Shown one piece after another: positions 28,497-37,390 of a DNA stretch of 64,000 nt. The notes under the pieces were generated by a model that was not told the DNA's origin, searched no databases, and saw only the letters and a list, made by a program, of their open reading frames with translations. The stretch's first letter is position 1; the number at the start of each line of letters is the position of its first letter. Position numbers and translations under genes: made by a program. Source of the DNA: JAVVHH01 sp965199585 (GTDB lineage: Bacteria; Pseudomonadota; Alphaproteobacteria; Acetobacterales; Acetobacteraceae). The stretch is from contig CBDASI010000002.1 of assembly GCA_965199585.1 (NCBI GenBank), forward strand, positions 124,001 to 188,000, written 5' to 3'.

Positions 28497-29081
28497 TTAA
28501 ATCGCGGCGATCTTCGCCGCGATCAGGATCCAGATCAGCCCGATCATCGCGCCGGCCAACACGTCACTGAGGTAATGTAGGCTCAGCAACAAGCGGCTGA
28601 AGCTGATCGCCAAGATTAGCAAGACGGCGGCGGCGAACACGGCCACCCTGCCCTGTGCGACGCCATCGGCGATCGCCAGGGCGCACATGCCATAGACTGC
28701 CATCGACACCGTCGCATGCGCGCTGGGGAACGACGGCGACCCGGCCGTGATGCCGTCGAGGAAATCCGGGCGTTGCCGCGCGGTGATGAATTTCAGCGAC
28801 CAGGTGGTGATCTGCGCGCCCACGAAGGCGATCCAGATTGGCACGATCCAGCGCGTCCGCCCGCCGGACCACAGCGCCCCGCTCACCGTCAGGCAGACGA
28901 TGGCACCGGCCGCCCCGGTCCCGATCTGGCTGATCCATGACCCGGCGCCCAGTGTCGCGCGCGACCGGATCGCCTTCAGCCCGGCATTGACGACGCCGTC
29001 GACATGGACCAGCGCGCCACCGCTTTGCACCTGCCAGACCACGACGGCGAACAGGACGACGAGAACGGCGAGTGCAATCAT
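28497..29081 (-). CDS. PAP2-family membrane phosphatase
   Basis: 194 residues with about five or six spans. All three phosphatase motifs are present: K-x6-RP (KFITARQRP), PSFPSAH and SRLLLSLHYLSDV. Such enzymes dephosphorylate lipid phosphates (phosphatidate, undecaprenyl-PP) at the membrane. Its ATG overlaps the stop of the lipid kinase gene by 4 nt, placing kinase and phosphatase in one coupled operon. It converges with the MarR gene, 5 nt apart. Confidence 0.88.
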   Translation of the reverse strand: MIALAVLVVLFAVVVWQVQSGGALVHVDGVVNAGLKAIRSRATLGAGSWISQIGTGAAGAIVCLTVSGALWSGGRTRWIVPIWIAFVGAQITTWSLKFITARQRPDFLDGITAGSPSFPSAHATVSMAVYGMCALAIADGVAQGRVAVFAAAVLLILAISFSRLLLSLHYLSDVLAGAMIGLIWILIAAKIAAI

Positions 29082-29950
29082 GGGACGAATACTCGGACAG
29101 CGTTGCGCAGAACCGCGAACTCGGCGGGCGTCGTGGTGACGATCTCACCGTCGGCGCTGACGTCATGCGGCTTCTTGGTGGTGACGGACAAGGTGCGGCA
29201 TCGCAGCGAGCGCACTTCGCGGATCCTGTCGTGCTCGCCGTTGCGGAACGCGCGGGCCATGGCGACCAACCGCCACCAGTGCCGCGGCTCGAGGCTGTAG
29301 ACGTCAAGGATGCCGTCGTCGATCTCGGCGTCGGCATTCACCAAATTGCCGCCACCGTAATACTGCCCATTGCCGATAGCGACCTGCAGGGTTCTAGTCC
29401 GGATCTCCTCGCCGTCCGCCATCAATACGGCGGAGAAGCGACGGTATTTGACAACGGTGAGCGCGGCGGCGATCGGGTAGGCCAGCATGCCGAGCCGCCG
29501 CTTCATGATGCCGCTCAGCCGTTTGGTCACCGCGACGCTGAGGCCGAGGCTGGCAACGTTGAAATACGGGATGCCGTTGACGGTGCCGACATCGATCGAC
29601 CGGATGCGGCCGGCCAGTACGATCGCTGCCGCTGCGTCGGGCTGGTCGGGGATGCCGAGCGAGCGGGCGAGATCGTTGGCCGTTCCGAGCGGCAGGATCC
29701 CCAACGGCAGGCCGGTGTCACGCAAGGCCGGCCCCGCAGCATGTAGCGTACCGTCGCCGCCGCCGAGCAGCACGCAGGATACCTCGCCGGCGACGGCGCG
29801 GATCTTGTCCGCGAGCCGATCCGCACTCTCAACGGTCTCCCGCCTGATCTCGAGCCCGCCGGCGCGCAAGGCAGCCTCGAACGGCGCGATCTCGCTGCCC
29901 CGCCGGCTTTTGTCGTTGGCGATCAGCAGGGCAGGCGCGGCTGCGCTCAT
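29078..29950 (-). CDS. Diacylglycerol kinase-family lipid kinase
   Basis: 290 residues starting MSAAAPALLIAND. The catalytic loop LGGGDGTLH and the ILPLGTANDLAR segment are the DAGK catalytic-domain hallmarks (YegS/DgkB type). The second domain contains IGNGQYYGGG and DAEIDDGILDVY. The start at 29950 lies 2 nt after the wrbA stop and is family-consistent; sequence upstream in this frame is antisense noise within wrbA. Predicted to phosphorylate a lipid alcohol such as diacylglycerol. Confidence 0.9.
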   Translation of the reverse strand: MSAAAPALLIANDKSRRGSEIAPFEAALRAGGLEIRRETVESADRLADKIRAVAGEVSCVLLGGGDGTLHAAGPALRDTGLPLGILPLGTANDLARSLGIPDQPDAAAAIVLAGRIRSIDVGTVNGIPYFNVASLGLSVAVTKRLSGIMKRRLGMLAYPIAAALTVVKYRRFSAVLMADGEEIRTRTLQVAIGNGQYYGGGNLVNADAEIDDGILDVYSLEPRHWWRLVAMARAFRNGEHDRIREVRSLRCRTLSVTTKKPHDVSADGEIVTTTPAEFAVLRNAVRVFVP

Positions 29951-29952
29951 GT

Positions 29953-30552
29953 TCAGCGGAGGAGCTTGGTGGCGATGCCGGCGACGTGTTGACCGAGGAA
30001 GCGCGCACCATCGAGCTCGAGCTGGCTCGGCTGACGCGACCCGTCGCCCCCGGCGATCGTCGAGGCGCCATACGGCGTTCCGCCCGCCACCTCGGCGACG
30101 CCCGTCTGTCCCTTGAACGAGTAAGGCAGCCCGACGATGATCATCCCATGATGCAAGAGCATCGTGTGAATGTTCATCAGCGTGGTCTCCTGCCCACCAT
30201 GTTGGCTGCCGGTCGAGGTGAAGGCCGCGCCGGGCTTGCCGATCAGCGCGCCCTTGGCCCACAGGCCGCCGGTCTGGTCCCAGAAATTGGCCATCTGCGA
30301 CGTCATCCGGCCATACCGCGTGCCGGTGCCGACGATGATCGCGTCGTAGGCGGTGAGTTCGTCGACGGTGCAGATCGGCGCGGGCTGGTTTAGCTTGAAG
30401 TGGCTCTTCTCGGCGATTTCGGCCGGCACCAACTCCGGCACTCGTCGGATCGCGGCCTGCGCCCCGGCCGCCTCGATCCCCTCGGAGACGGCGCTCGCCA
30501 TCGCCTCAATATGACCGTAGCTGGAGTAATAGAGTACCAGGACCTTCGTCAT
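29953..30552 (-). CDS. wrbA: NAD(P)H:quinone oxidoreductase WrbA
   Basis: 199-residue flavodoxin-like FMN enzyme that reduces quinones by two electrons, limiting redox cycling. Seen: KVLVLYYSSYGHIEAMA (phosphate loop), GTRYGRMTSQMANFWDQTGGLW and STGSQHGGQETT, all diagnostic, and the normal family length. The ATG at 30552 was chosen by family N-terminus. First gene of a wrbA-lipid kinase-PAP2 operon. Confidence 0.95.
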   Translation of the reverse strand: MTKVLVLYYSSYGHIEAMASAVSEGIEAAGAQAAIRRVPELVPAEIAEKSHFKLNQPAPICTVDELTAYDAIIVGTGTRYGRMTSQMANFWDQTGGLWAKGALIGKPGAAFTSTGSQHGGQETTLMNIHTMLLHHGMIIVGLPYSFKGQTGVAEVAGGTPYGASTIAGGDGSRQPSQLELDGARFLGQHVAGIATKLLR

Positions 30553-30667
30553 CTGTGCGTCGTCGCCTTGGTTGCCGGGTTGGCGTAGCCTATCTGGAGC
30601 GACGGCGCACCCGTCCAATACCGGACGGCGTCGCGCCGTGCCGCGTGCGTAGACAGGAGACCAGCGT

Positions 30668-31921
30668 ATGGATGCCACCCCCGGCCCGCTCATGAGCGAG
30701 CACGACGCACGCCTGGACAAATTGGCCGAGGTCGCCGTACGCGTCGGCCTGGGCCTGGTGCCTGGCCAGGAGGTGGTGCTGACCGCGCCGCTCACGGCCG
30801 TGCCGCTGGTCCGCCGCATCACCGAGCATGCCTATCGCGCCGGCGCCAAACTGGTCTCGCCGCTATTCGCCGACGAGGAGACCACCCTCGCCCGGTTCCG
30901 GCATGCGCCGGACGAGGCGTTCGATTACGCGCCGAGCTGGCTCTACGATGGAATGGCGCGCGCCTTCGAGGCCGGCGCCGCTCGCCTGGCGATCGGCGGG
31001 GACGATCCTACGCTGCTGGCCGGGCAGGATGCCGACCGAGTTGCGCGCGCCAATCGGTCACGCTCCGTCGCCTACCGCCCAGCGCTCGAGCTAATCACCA
31101 ATTTCGCGGTCAACTGGAATATCGTCTGCTACGCCACGCCGGCCTGGGCCCGCATCGTCTTCCCGGCGCTCGCGGAGCACGAGGCGGTCGCCCGGTTGTG
31201 GGATGCGATCTTCGCAGCCTCCCGGATCGACGCGCCGGACCCGGTCGCTGCCTGGGCCGAGCACAATGCCGGACTGCATGCCCGGACGGCGGCGCTGAAC
31301 GCCAAGCGGTTTTCCTCGCTGCATTTCCGTGGTCCCGGCACCGACCTCGTCGTCGGCCTGGCGGACGGCCATCTGTGGGCTGGCGGTTCCGAGCCGTCCA
31401 AAAACGGCATCGTCTGCAACCCGAACATCCCCACGGAGGAGGTGTTCACCACGCCGCACATGTCGCGCGTCGACGGGGTCGTGCGCAGCACCAAGCCGCT
31501 CTCCTACCAGGGAACCCTGATCGAGGGCATCGAGGTGCGATTCGAGCAGGGCCGCATCGTGCAGAGTGCCGCAACCAGCGGGCACGCGGTGCTCGAACGC
31601 GTCCTCGGCACCGATGACGGAGCCCGACGGCTGGGCGAGGTCGCCCTCGTGCCGCATTCTTCGCCGATTTCGAAGAGCGGCCTGTTGTTCTTCAACACGC
31701 TCTTCGACGAGAACGCGGCCAGCCACATTGCGCTCGGTCAGTCCTACCGGACCTGCATCGACGGCGGCACCACGGCGAGCGACGCCGAGTTGGCCCGGCG
31801 CGGCGCCAACTCCAGCTTGATCCACATCGACTGGATGATCGGCTCGGGCGAGATCGACGTGGACGGCCTCGATGCCGATGGCCACGCCGAGCCGTTGATG
31901 CGCCGCGGAGAGTTCGCCTAG
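30668..31921 (+). CDS. M29-family aminopeptidase
   Basis: 417-residue cytosolic metallo-aminopeptidase (AmpS/PepS type). Conserved features are LVPGQEVVLTAP near the N-terminus, NIPTEEVFTTPH, the metal-ligand region LGEVALVPHSSPI with its Glu, LFFNTLFDENAASHIALGQSY with Glu/His ligands, and HIDWMIGS near the C-terminus. AGGAG 8 nt before the ATG at 30668 supports this start. Divergent from wrbA. Confidence 0.92.
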   Translation: MDATPGPLMSEHDARLDKLAEVAVRVGLGLVPGQEVVLTAPLTAVPLVRRITEHAYRAGAKLVSPLFADEETTLARFRHAPDEAFDYAPSWLYDGMARAFEAGAARLAIGGDDPTLLAGQDADRVARANRSRSVAYRPALELITNFAVNWNIVCYATPAWARIVFPALAEHEAVARLWDAIFAASRIDAPDPVAAWAEHNAGLHARTAALNAKRFSSLHFRGPGTDLVVGLADGHLWAGGSEPSKNGIVCNPNIPTEEVFTTPHMSRVDGVVRSTKPLSYQGTLIEGIEVRFEQGRIVQSAATSGHAVLERVLGTDDGARRLGEVALVPHSSPISKSGLLFFNTLFDENAASHIALGQSYRTCIDGGTTASDAELARRGANSSLIHIDWMIGSGEIDVDGLDADGHAEPLMRRGEFA

Positions 31922-31939
31922 ATGTCGGGGCGGGTGCCT

Positions 31940-32302
31940 TCAGCGCGATGCAGCGCAGCGTCGCTGAGTGGCGGCGAAGGGTAGCACCGACGGGGCCGGG
32001 ATCGCGCTCCGCGGCAGCGGCAGCCCCGCCAATGCGTCGGACATGCTGGGGAAACGGCCGATATCGGTCAGGCTGACGCAATCCCACACGACGACGACCC
32101 GGTCCTGCCGTGCGATCCCCCATGACGCCCAGGGCGTGCCGGCCCGGTACAGCAGGGCGAAACTGCCCATGTCGCATGAGACGATCGTCATGTGGCGGTC
32201 CGGCTCCACCCAGCCCTCGAGGTCACAGCGATCGCGCAACGTAAACGTTGCGAGGCTGGCGCGATCGCTCTTGAGATTCGCCAGCCGGATCACCGTGCCC
32301 AT
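31940..32302 (-). CDS. Hypothetical protein
   Basis: 120 residues beginning MGTVIRLANLKSDRASL. The central part (MTIVSCDMGSFALLYRAGTPWASWGIARQ) is beta-rich; the C-terminal 25 residues look disordered. No signal peptide or membrane span, and no family recognised. It is convergent with the M29 gene, 18 nt away. Confidence 0.6.
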   Translation of the reverse strand: MGTVIRLANLKSDRASLATFTLRDRCDLEGWVEPDRHMTIVSCDMGSFALLYRAGTPWASWGIARQDRVVVVWDCVSLTDIGRFPSMSDALAGLPLPRSAIPAPSVLPFAATQRRCAASR

Positions 32303-32523
32303 GTCGCCTCCATTGCCTTGTTTAGAGCTAGTTTATCAGACGCCGCGGTCTGTAGCCCACCCTAGGTCAACAGATGCAACCGATCTATCTGACGGCCATC
32401 GAAAAGCGACGCCAACAGCCAAGTTCCTCACGTTTTTGCGAGCAATAACAACATTTAAACCTACGGTTGCAGCACACCGATCCACACACTTATCCACATG
32501 GTTAACCGCAGCTTTACATGAGG
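32303..32523. other. AT-richer gene-free stretch with a perfect DnaA box
   Basis: 221 nt without a credible gene, distinctly less GC-rich than its surroundings. It holds a fragment of the dispersed GCCCACC repeat (about 32350-32366) and a perfect DnaA box TTATCCACA at 32490-32498, with an ATAACAACATTTAAA tract 40-50 nt to its left. No second consensus DnaA box was found. Confidence 0.5.
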
Positions 32524-33327
32524 TCAGACCTCGTCGGTATGAACCTCAAACTTGCTCAACAGGCACGTGCCGAACGTCGTCGTGATGGCGACGTCAGTCG
32601 CGTCGCGGCCGCGCGCCATGACGATCCGCCCGATCCTCGGCGTGTTGTGGCGAGCGTCGAACGTGTGCCATGCGCCGCCGAGGTACACTTCGAACCAGGC
32701 ACTGAAATCCATCGGCGCATCGACCGGCGGAATGCCGATATCGCCGAGATAGCCGGTGCAATACCGGGCCGGCACGTTCAGGCAACGGCACAGAGCGACC
32801 GCGAGATGCGCGAAGTCGCGGCAGACGCCGAGACGCCCGGTATGTCCGTCGAACGCCGTGCGTGTCGCGTCGGCATGCTGGTAGCCGAAGGTGATCCGGT
32901 TGTGGACGTACTCGACAATCGCCTGCACCCGGCCCCAACCCGGCGCCGTGTTGCCGAACAACTGCCAGGCGAGATCGTGCAGCTTGTCGGTGTCGCAGTA
33001 GCGGCTCCCGAGCAGGAAGACGAGGACATCGTCGGGCAGGTCCTCGACCCGGTGCTGGATAGCGTCGGCCACCACTGGGTCGGGCAGCCCGGAATCGGCG
33101 ACCACGAAATCCGACGAGATCGTCAGCTTGCCGGCCGGCGCCACGATCCGGGTGACGATGTTGCCAAACATGTCCGTGTAGTCGTGCGACTCGATCGGCG
33201 GCGAGAATCGGATGACGTGCTCGCCCTGAACGTCTGCCATGCGCGACGGATGGACGCTCAGCACCAGCATCATCGGCACGGGGTGGGGGCAGTCGTATTC
33301 GATGTCGAAGCCAGTGCGAATTTTCAT
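32524..33327 (-). CDS. Transglutaminase-like protein, His position replaced by Ser
   Basis: 267 residues. The N-terminal beta domain (about 1-100) is followed by a papain-fold transglutaminase core: nucleophile Cys169 in LGVCRDFAHLAV and Asp224 in TFDARHN. Where the sister protein upstream has HAWVGGW, this one has SAWFEVY, so the usual catalytic His is Ser209. It is the third gene of the cluster with the ATP-grasp/alpha-E fusion, 69 nt downstream of the other transglutaminase. Such proteins are predicted to cleave or transfer isopeptide or peptide bonds; no substrate is known. Confidence 0.82.
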   Translation of the reverse strand: MKIRTGFDIEYDCPHPVPMMLVLSVHPSRMADVQGEHVIRFSPPIESHDYTDMFGNIVTRIVAPAGKLTISSDFVVADSGLPDPVVADAIQHRVEDLPDDVLVFLLGSRYCDTDKLHDLAWQLFGNTAPGWGRVQAIVEYVHNRITFGYQHADATRTAFDGHTGRLGVCRDFAHLAVALCRCLNVPARYCTGYLGDIGIPPVDAPMDFSAWFEVYLGGAWHTFDARHNTPRIGRIVMARGRDATDVAITTTFGTCLLSKFEVHTDEV

Positions 33328-33396
33328 CCAACAGCCCTTTTCCCGGTCGCAGCCGACACGTCGGCCCTGATAATTAGGGCAAGATACGTGCCATAT

Positions 33397-34281
33397 TCAG
33401 CTCGGTTCGTCGACCGGCTCGAGGTCGACGCCGACCCGCAATGTGTGCTGACCGCCCCCCAGAATCATCCCGCGTAGGGGGCTGATGTCGGAGAAGTCGC
33501 GGCCGACCGCCAGCATTACGTGCTCCACGCCCACCAGCACGCCGTTCGTCGGGTCCAGCCCGACCCAGCCTTGCCCCGGCCCGAGCCAGCCGCCGACCCA
33601 CGCATGCGACTGGTCCGAACCGAGGCGGCGCACCTGACCCGGCGGTGGCTTGGTCCGGATGTAACCGGATGTGTAGCGCGCCGGCAGGCCCATCCCGCGC
33701 AGGCCGGACAACATCAGATGCGTAAAATCTTGGCAGACGCCTTCTCGACGCTCCAACACTTGGGCAATCGGAGTCGAAATCGTCGTGACACCGGACCTGA
33801 ATTTGAAATCGCGGAACATGCGGTCGTTGAGATCGGTCAGCGCCGACAGGATCGGCCGCCCCGGCTCGAACGAGGCGGCCACATACTCCCGCGTCGCCGG
33901 CAACAGGCCGACGCGCGGGCTCTCGAAGCGGAACTCCGACGCTTTCCACCCCTCGCCGCCCCCGGCCAGCGCTGCATCGCGCACGACCTCCCACGGTGGC
34001 GTCGCCGCCGGCTCCGGATAGGGCTGCGCCTGCACGTCGACCACCGATTCGCTCACCACCTCAAACGTCGTATGTGCCTGGTCGAAGAACAGCCAGGTGA
34101 CCCGATTGCCGAAATGATCGACGCGGTCGACGAGGCGGCCGATGCCGGGCTCGTGATGCAGCCGCTCTTCAATCACGGTCTGCCACGGAGTACGCAGCGG
34201 CCGCAGGTGCATAAGCTGGGCGGCCAAGTCGACCGGCTTGGTGTAGACGTAGGTCGTCGAATGGCGAACCCGATAGATCAT
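33397..34281 (-). CDS. Transglutaminase-like cysteine peptidase of the ATP-grasp/alpha-E cluster
   Basis: 294 residues with an N-terminal beta-sandwich (MIYRVRHSTTYVYTKPVDLA, typical of this bacterial family). The complete papain-like triad is Cys183 (EGVCQDFTHLM), His226 (SHAWVGGW) and Asp243 (GLDPTNG). No signal peptide, so cytoplasmic. Its ATG overlaps the stop of the ATP-grasp/alpha-E gene by 4 nt. Comparative genomics has proposed that such pairs make and process an unknown peptide or amide modification. Confidence 0.88.
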   Translation of the reverse strand: MIYRVRHSTTYVYTKPVDLAAQLMHLRPLRTPWQTVIEERLHHEPGIGRLVDRVDHFGNRVTWLFFDQAHTTFEVVSESVVDVQAQPYPEPAATPPWEVVRDAALAGGGEGWKASEFRFESPRVGLLPATREYVAASFEPGRPILSALTDLNDRMFRDFKFRSGVTTISTPIAQVLERREGVCQDFTHLMLSGLRGMGLPARYTSGYIRTKPPPGQVRRLGSDQSHAWVGGWLGPGQGWVGLDPTNGVLVGVEHVMLAVGRDFSDISPLRGMILGGGQHTLRVGVDLEPVDEPS

Positions 34282-36815
34282 GCCATTCCCCGCAGAGGCG
34301 GCGTCTCATCGTCTCCGCCCACGCGCTGTGCCATTGGCAGGATGGCGAAATATTGGCGGCTGATCTGCTCGGACAACTCCGTCACCCCGCGCTCGATCGC
34401 CCGCAGCTGCGCCGGCAGGGTGATCGCGGCCTGACGCTCCGGCAGCGAGGACGACGTCCGCGCAACGTCGCGCGTGTCCCGCAGCAGGCGGGAGGCGCGG
34501 GTCGGCAGCGGCGCGTTCGGCGCCCGCGCGAGCTCGGCCAGGATGTCGCGGATCGCCGCCAACTGGAACACCAGCGCCCGCGGATTGGCTTCGTCCGCCA
34601 ACACCAGATCCAGCACCGGGCCGGCCTGCAACGTCGACAGATAGCGGCCGCGATACGTGATCACGGAGTCACATAGCTCAAGCGATAGCCGCAATCCGGG
34701 CTCCAACGGCCCTGGTTGGTTCGCCACGCTGTGATCCAGCGCCTGCGCGATCAGGCGGGCCGTCGACCACGCCCGCTCGACGCGGCGCCCCAGATCGAGG
34801 AACAGCCGCCCGCCGCTGCGCACCATGTTCTCCGCCGCCAGCCCGGCCACCGTCGCCGAGAAGCCGAGCACCACGGTGCTGACATGCTCCAACTCGCGGA
34901 CGGATGGCCCCGGTCGATCGATGCCGCCGGGTCGCAGGTCCGCCAGCGCCTGCCCCACCGTGCGCAGACCGATCAACAACGTCGAATGCACTTCGTTGGT
35001 CAGCCGGTCCCGCAGGCTCTGCGTCATGCGCGACACCTCGGACAGCAGCTCGGGCATCGGCGATCGCGGCCGCCCCACCTGCAGCAGGCGCTCGCCGAGC
35101 GCGGCCGGGCCGAGGCCGGCGGCCGCCTCCGGCTCGATCAACCCGATCAGCGCGAGACACGCGACCACGCTGCGCAGCTCGGCGCTCTCCCGCGGCGACA
35201 GGCTGCTCCGCGCGATCCGGTCCAGCGCCGCACGCAATAGCCGGGCAGCGCACTCCAGCCGTTCGAGCGTGCGGCCCAACCAGTAGAACGTATCGGCGAC
35301 TCGGCTCGGCAGATCGCCGGAGGTGCGCCGGATGCTGAGCTGCGTCGGCGTGAAGCCGGTCGGCCCCGCCACGCTCACCTCGTCCTCGCTGGCGATCCAG
35401 ACGTCTTTGCACAGCGCATGCAGCGGCAGCCGCGTCCCGTCCATGTCGCGCTGCGTCAGCACGCGCCCGAAGCCGCCCGGCAGCGCCTGCCACCGCGTGC
35501 CGTCGAACATCATGAACATGCGCACCAGCACGGGCTGTGGCCGCAATCCCTCCGGCGTCAGGCAGGGCGCCAGCGAGGGCCGCAGCCGCGCGACGGCGAC
35601 GTAATCGCCCGGGCTCGTCGACGCTCGCTCGAGCAGGTCGGTCGCCCCGCGCGACTCGCCCGCGACCCCCATCCCGTCCAGCGCCGGACGGATCCGCCAC
35701 AGGTCGGAGGTCGCCGCAACCCGCGCCAGCGCCGCCGGATCGCCGAGCCAGAGCGTATCCGGGCTCGGCAACAGCAGGTCCTCGCCGATCATCCGCTGCG
35801 CGATGCGCGGCAGCATCGCCGCCCAGAGCGGAGCCTCGAGGCAGCCCGTCCCCGGATCGTTGACGACGCGCACGTTGCCGGACCGCGCTGCATCGAGCAG
35901 GCCGGTGACGCCGAGATGCACCGTCGCTTCGAGTTCCAGCGGGTCCAGCGTCCGCCCGTCCTGGCGCCGGAGCAACACGTCGACCCGTTGCAGGCCGCTC
36001 AACGTTTTGAGGAACAACGCGCCGTCCCGCAGCGACAGGTCGCTGCTCTCCACCAGCGTGCACGACAGCTCGCGCGCCAGCACGACGTGTTCGTACCAAA
36101 GCTTGTCGTCCGACCCCGGCGTCAGCAGTGCCAGCCCCGGCCGGTCGGTCCCGGCCGGCGCCATCAGGTGCAGCATGTCCTGCCAGGCGGCGAAAAAAGG
36201 CGAGACCCGGCGCGGCGGCTGCGCCCTGAACAGCTCGGGGATCGCCCGGTTCAGCGCCCGCCGGTTCTCCAGCGCGTAGGCGCTCCCGGCAGCGTCGGCG
36301 GTGCGGTCGGCGATCACGTGCCAGGTGCCGTCCGGCCCCCTCAGCATTTCCGCGGCGTAGAAATGCATCAACTGCTCGCCCGGCCGGTCGTCGGCGATGC
36401 AGCAGGGCCGTAGGAACGCCGGATTGGCGAACACGGCCGCGGGCGGGATCAGCCCCTCGGCCAGCAGGTCCTGCCGCCCATATACGTCCTGCAGCACCGT
36501 CTCGATCAGCCGCGCGCGCTGGGCGAGTCCGGCCTCGATCCGCTCGAACTCGGCCGCCCCGATCAACAACGGCAGCGGATCGCACCGCCACCCCTTGGGC
36601 GCCACGCCGGGCAGCAGCGCCGTCACGCCATCCTCGGCCAGCATGCGATCGAGCAACTCGGCGCGCCGGTTGAGCCCCTCCGGCCCCAAGCTGGCGATCG
36701 ACGCGACCAGCGTCCCCCAGCCCGGCCTCAGCCCGCCCCGGCCGTTGGCCATCTCGTCCCACGCTGGCAACGCTGCGCTTTGCGGAGCCGTATTGGGATC
36801 GAACGCGATGCTCAT
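34278..36815 (-). CDS. Circularly permuted ATP-grasp / alpha-E domain fusion protein
   Basis: 845 residues combining two proteins that are often separate. Residues about 1-480 form a circularly permuted ATP-grasp amidoligase-like domain (DUF404/407: VLQDVYGRQDLLAEGLIPP, LLTPGSDDKLWYEHVVLAREL, NDPGTGCLEAPLW). Residues about 495-840 form the helical alpha-E domain (DUF403: SRVADTFYWLGRTLERLECAARLLRA, RAWSTARLIAQ, YLSTLQAGPVLDLVLADEANPRAL). It heads a coupled operon with two transglutaminase-like genes. Predicted to form a peptide or amide bond with ATP; product unknown. Confidence 0.9.
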   Translation of the reverse strand: MSIAFDPNTAPQSAALPAWDEMANGRGGLRPGWGTLVASIASLGPEGLNRRAELLDRMLAEDGVTALLPGVAPKGWRCDPLPLLIGAAEFERIEAGLAQRARLIETVLQDVYGRQDLLAEGLIPPAAVFANPAFLRPCCIADDRPGEQLMHFYAAEMLRGPDGTWHVIADRTADAAGSAYALENRRALNRAIPELFRAQPPRRVSPFFAAWQDMLHLMAPAGTDRPGLALLTPGSDDKLWYEHVVLARELSCTLVESSDLSLRDGALFLKTLSGLQRVDVLLRRQDGRTLDPLELEATVHLGVTGLLDAARSGNVRVVNDPGTGCLEAPLWAAMLPRIAQRMIGEDLLLPSPDTLWLGDPAALARVAATSDLWRIRPALDGMGVAGESRGATDLLERASTSPGDYVAVARLRPSLAPCLTPEGLRPQPVLVRMFMMFDGTRWQALPGGFGRVLTQRDMDGTRLPLHALCKDVWIASEDEVSVAGPTGFTPTQLSIRRTSGDLPSRVADTFYWLGRTLERLECAARLLRAALDRIARSSLSPRESAELRSVVACLALIGLIEPEAAAGLGPAALGERLLQVGRPRSPMPELLSEVSRMTQSLRDRLTNEVHSTLLIGLRTVGQALADLRPGGIDRPGPSVRELEHVSTVVLGFSATVAGLAAENMVRSGGRLFLDLGRRVERAWSTARLIAQALDHSVANQPGPLEPGLRLSLELCDSVITYRGRYLSTLQAGPVLDLVLADEANPRALVFQLAAIRDILAELARAPNAPLPTRASRLLRDTRDVARTSSSLPERQAAITLPAQLRAIERGVTELSEQISRQYFAILPMAQRVGGDDETPPLRGMA

Positions 36816-36901
36816 CTGCGCTGCAACATGGCACGGGCAGACCGCCTAAGACACCCCAGCAATCGTGTCATGAGACTTATTCCGCCCGCAGCACGACAGC
36901 T

Positions 36902-37390
36902 CTAGGAGAAAGCGGCGGACATTCGGAACGACCGCCGTTCGGCCGGCGGCATCGGCGTGCAGGATAGGAAATAGACCACCGCCACCCAGGCGATGCAGCC
37001 GAGAATGGCGAATGCGGCGCGAATGTCGGCATGCGGGCTCAGCATCGCGCTGCACAGCGCGCAGGCGCCCAACCACGTCATGCGCTGCCCTCGCAAGGTG
37101 ATGCGTCGCACGTTCATTGCGCCGGACCGCGACTGCCGCTCGATACGTTGGATCAATTGCCACGCCCGGTAGCCGCCATAGCAAGCGAGCAAGGCGACCG
37201 ACCCGCACATGGCCAGATTGAACGGCGTGAGGTTCAGCGACGCGTCCCAGAACAGGGTCAGCGCTTGCGCCTCACACGCCAGCACGAGCGCCGTGCGTGC
37301 CAGGCCGAAACAGGACGCCACCGAAGCCAGACGGTCCGCGCAGGGCTGGAACACGCGGTCCAGCAGAAACGTGTCGACGTCGATGGCCAC
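36902..37390 (-). CDS. Hypothetical multi-pass membrane protein
   Basis: 162 residues, starting MAIDVDTFLLDRVFQPCADRL, with hydrophobic spans near residues 28-45, 57-72, 105-120 and 126-143. No family recognised; cysteine content is unusually high for its size. It lies 86 nt upstream of the ATP-grasp/alpha-E gene on the same strand, so it could share its transcript, but the gap argues against tight coupling. Confidence 0.6.
   Translation of the reverse strand: MAIDVDTFLLDRVFQPCADRLASVASCFGLARTALVLACEAQALTLFWDASLNLTPFNLAMCGSVALLACYGGYRAWQLIQRIERQSRSGAMNVRRITLRGQRMTWLGACALCSAMLSPHADIRAAFAILGCIAWVAVVYFLSCTPMPPAERRSFRMSAAFS

Noticed and set aside
32303..32523. Chromosomal replication origin
   Set aside because: A single DnaA box and no origin-linked genes are not enough; kept only as a DnaA-box observation.
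34678..36834. 718-codon alternative frame inside the ATP-grasp/alpha-E gene
   Set aside because: Same strand, different frame, Arg/Gly-rich; the other frame carries the DUF404/407 and DUF403 motifs.
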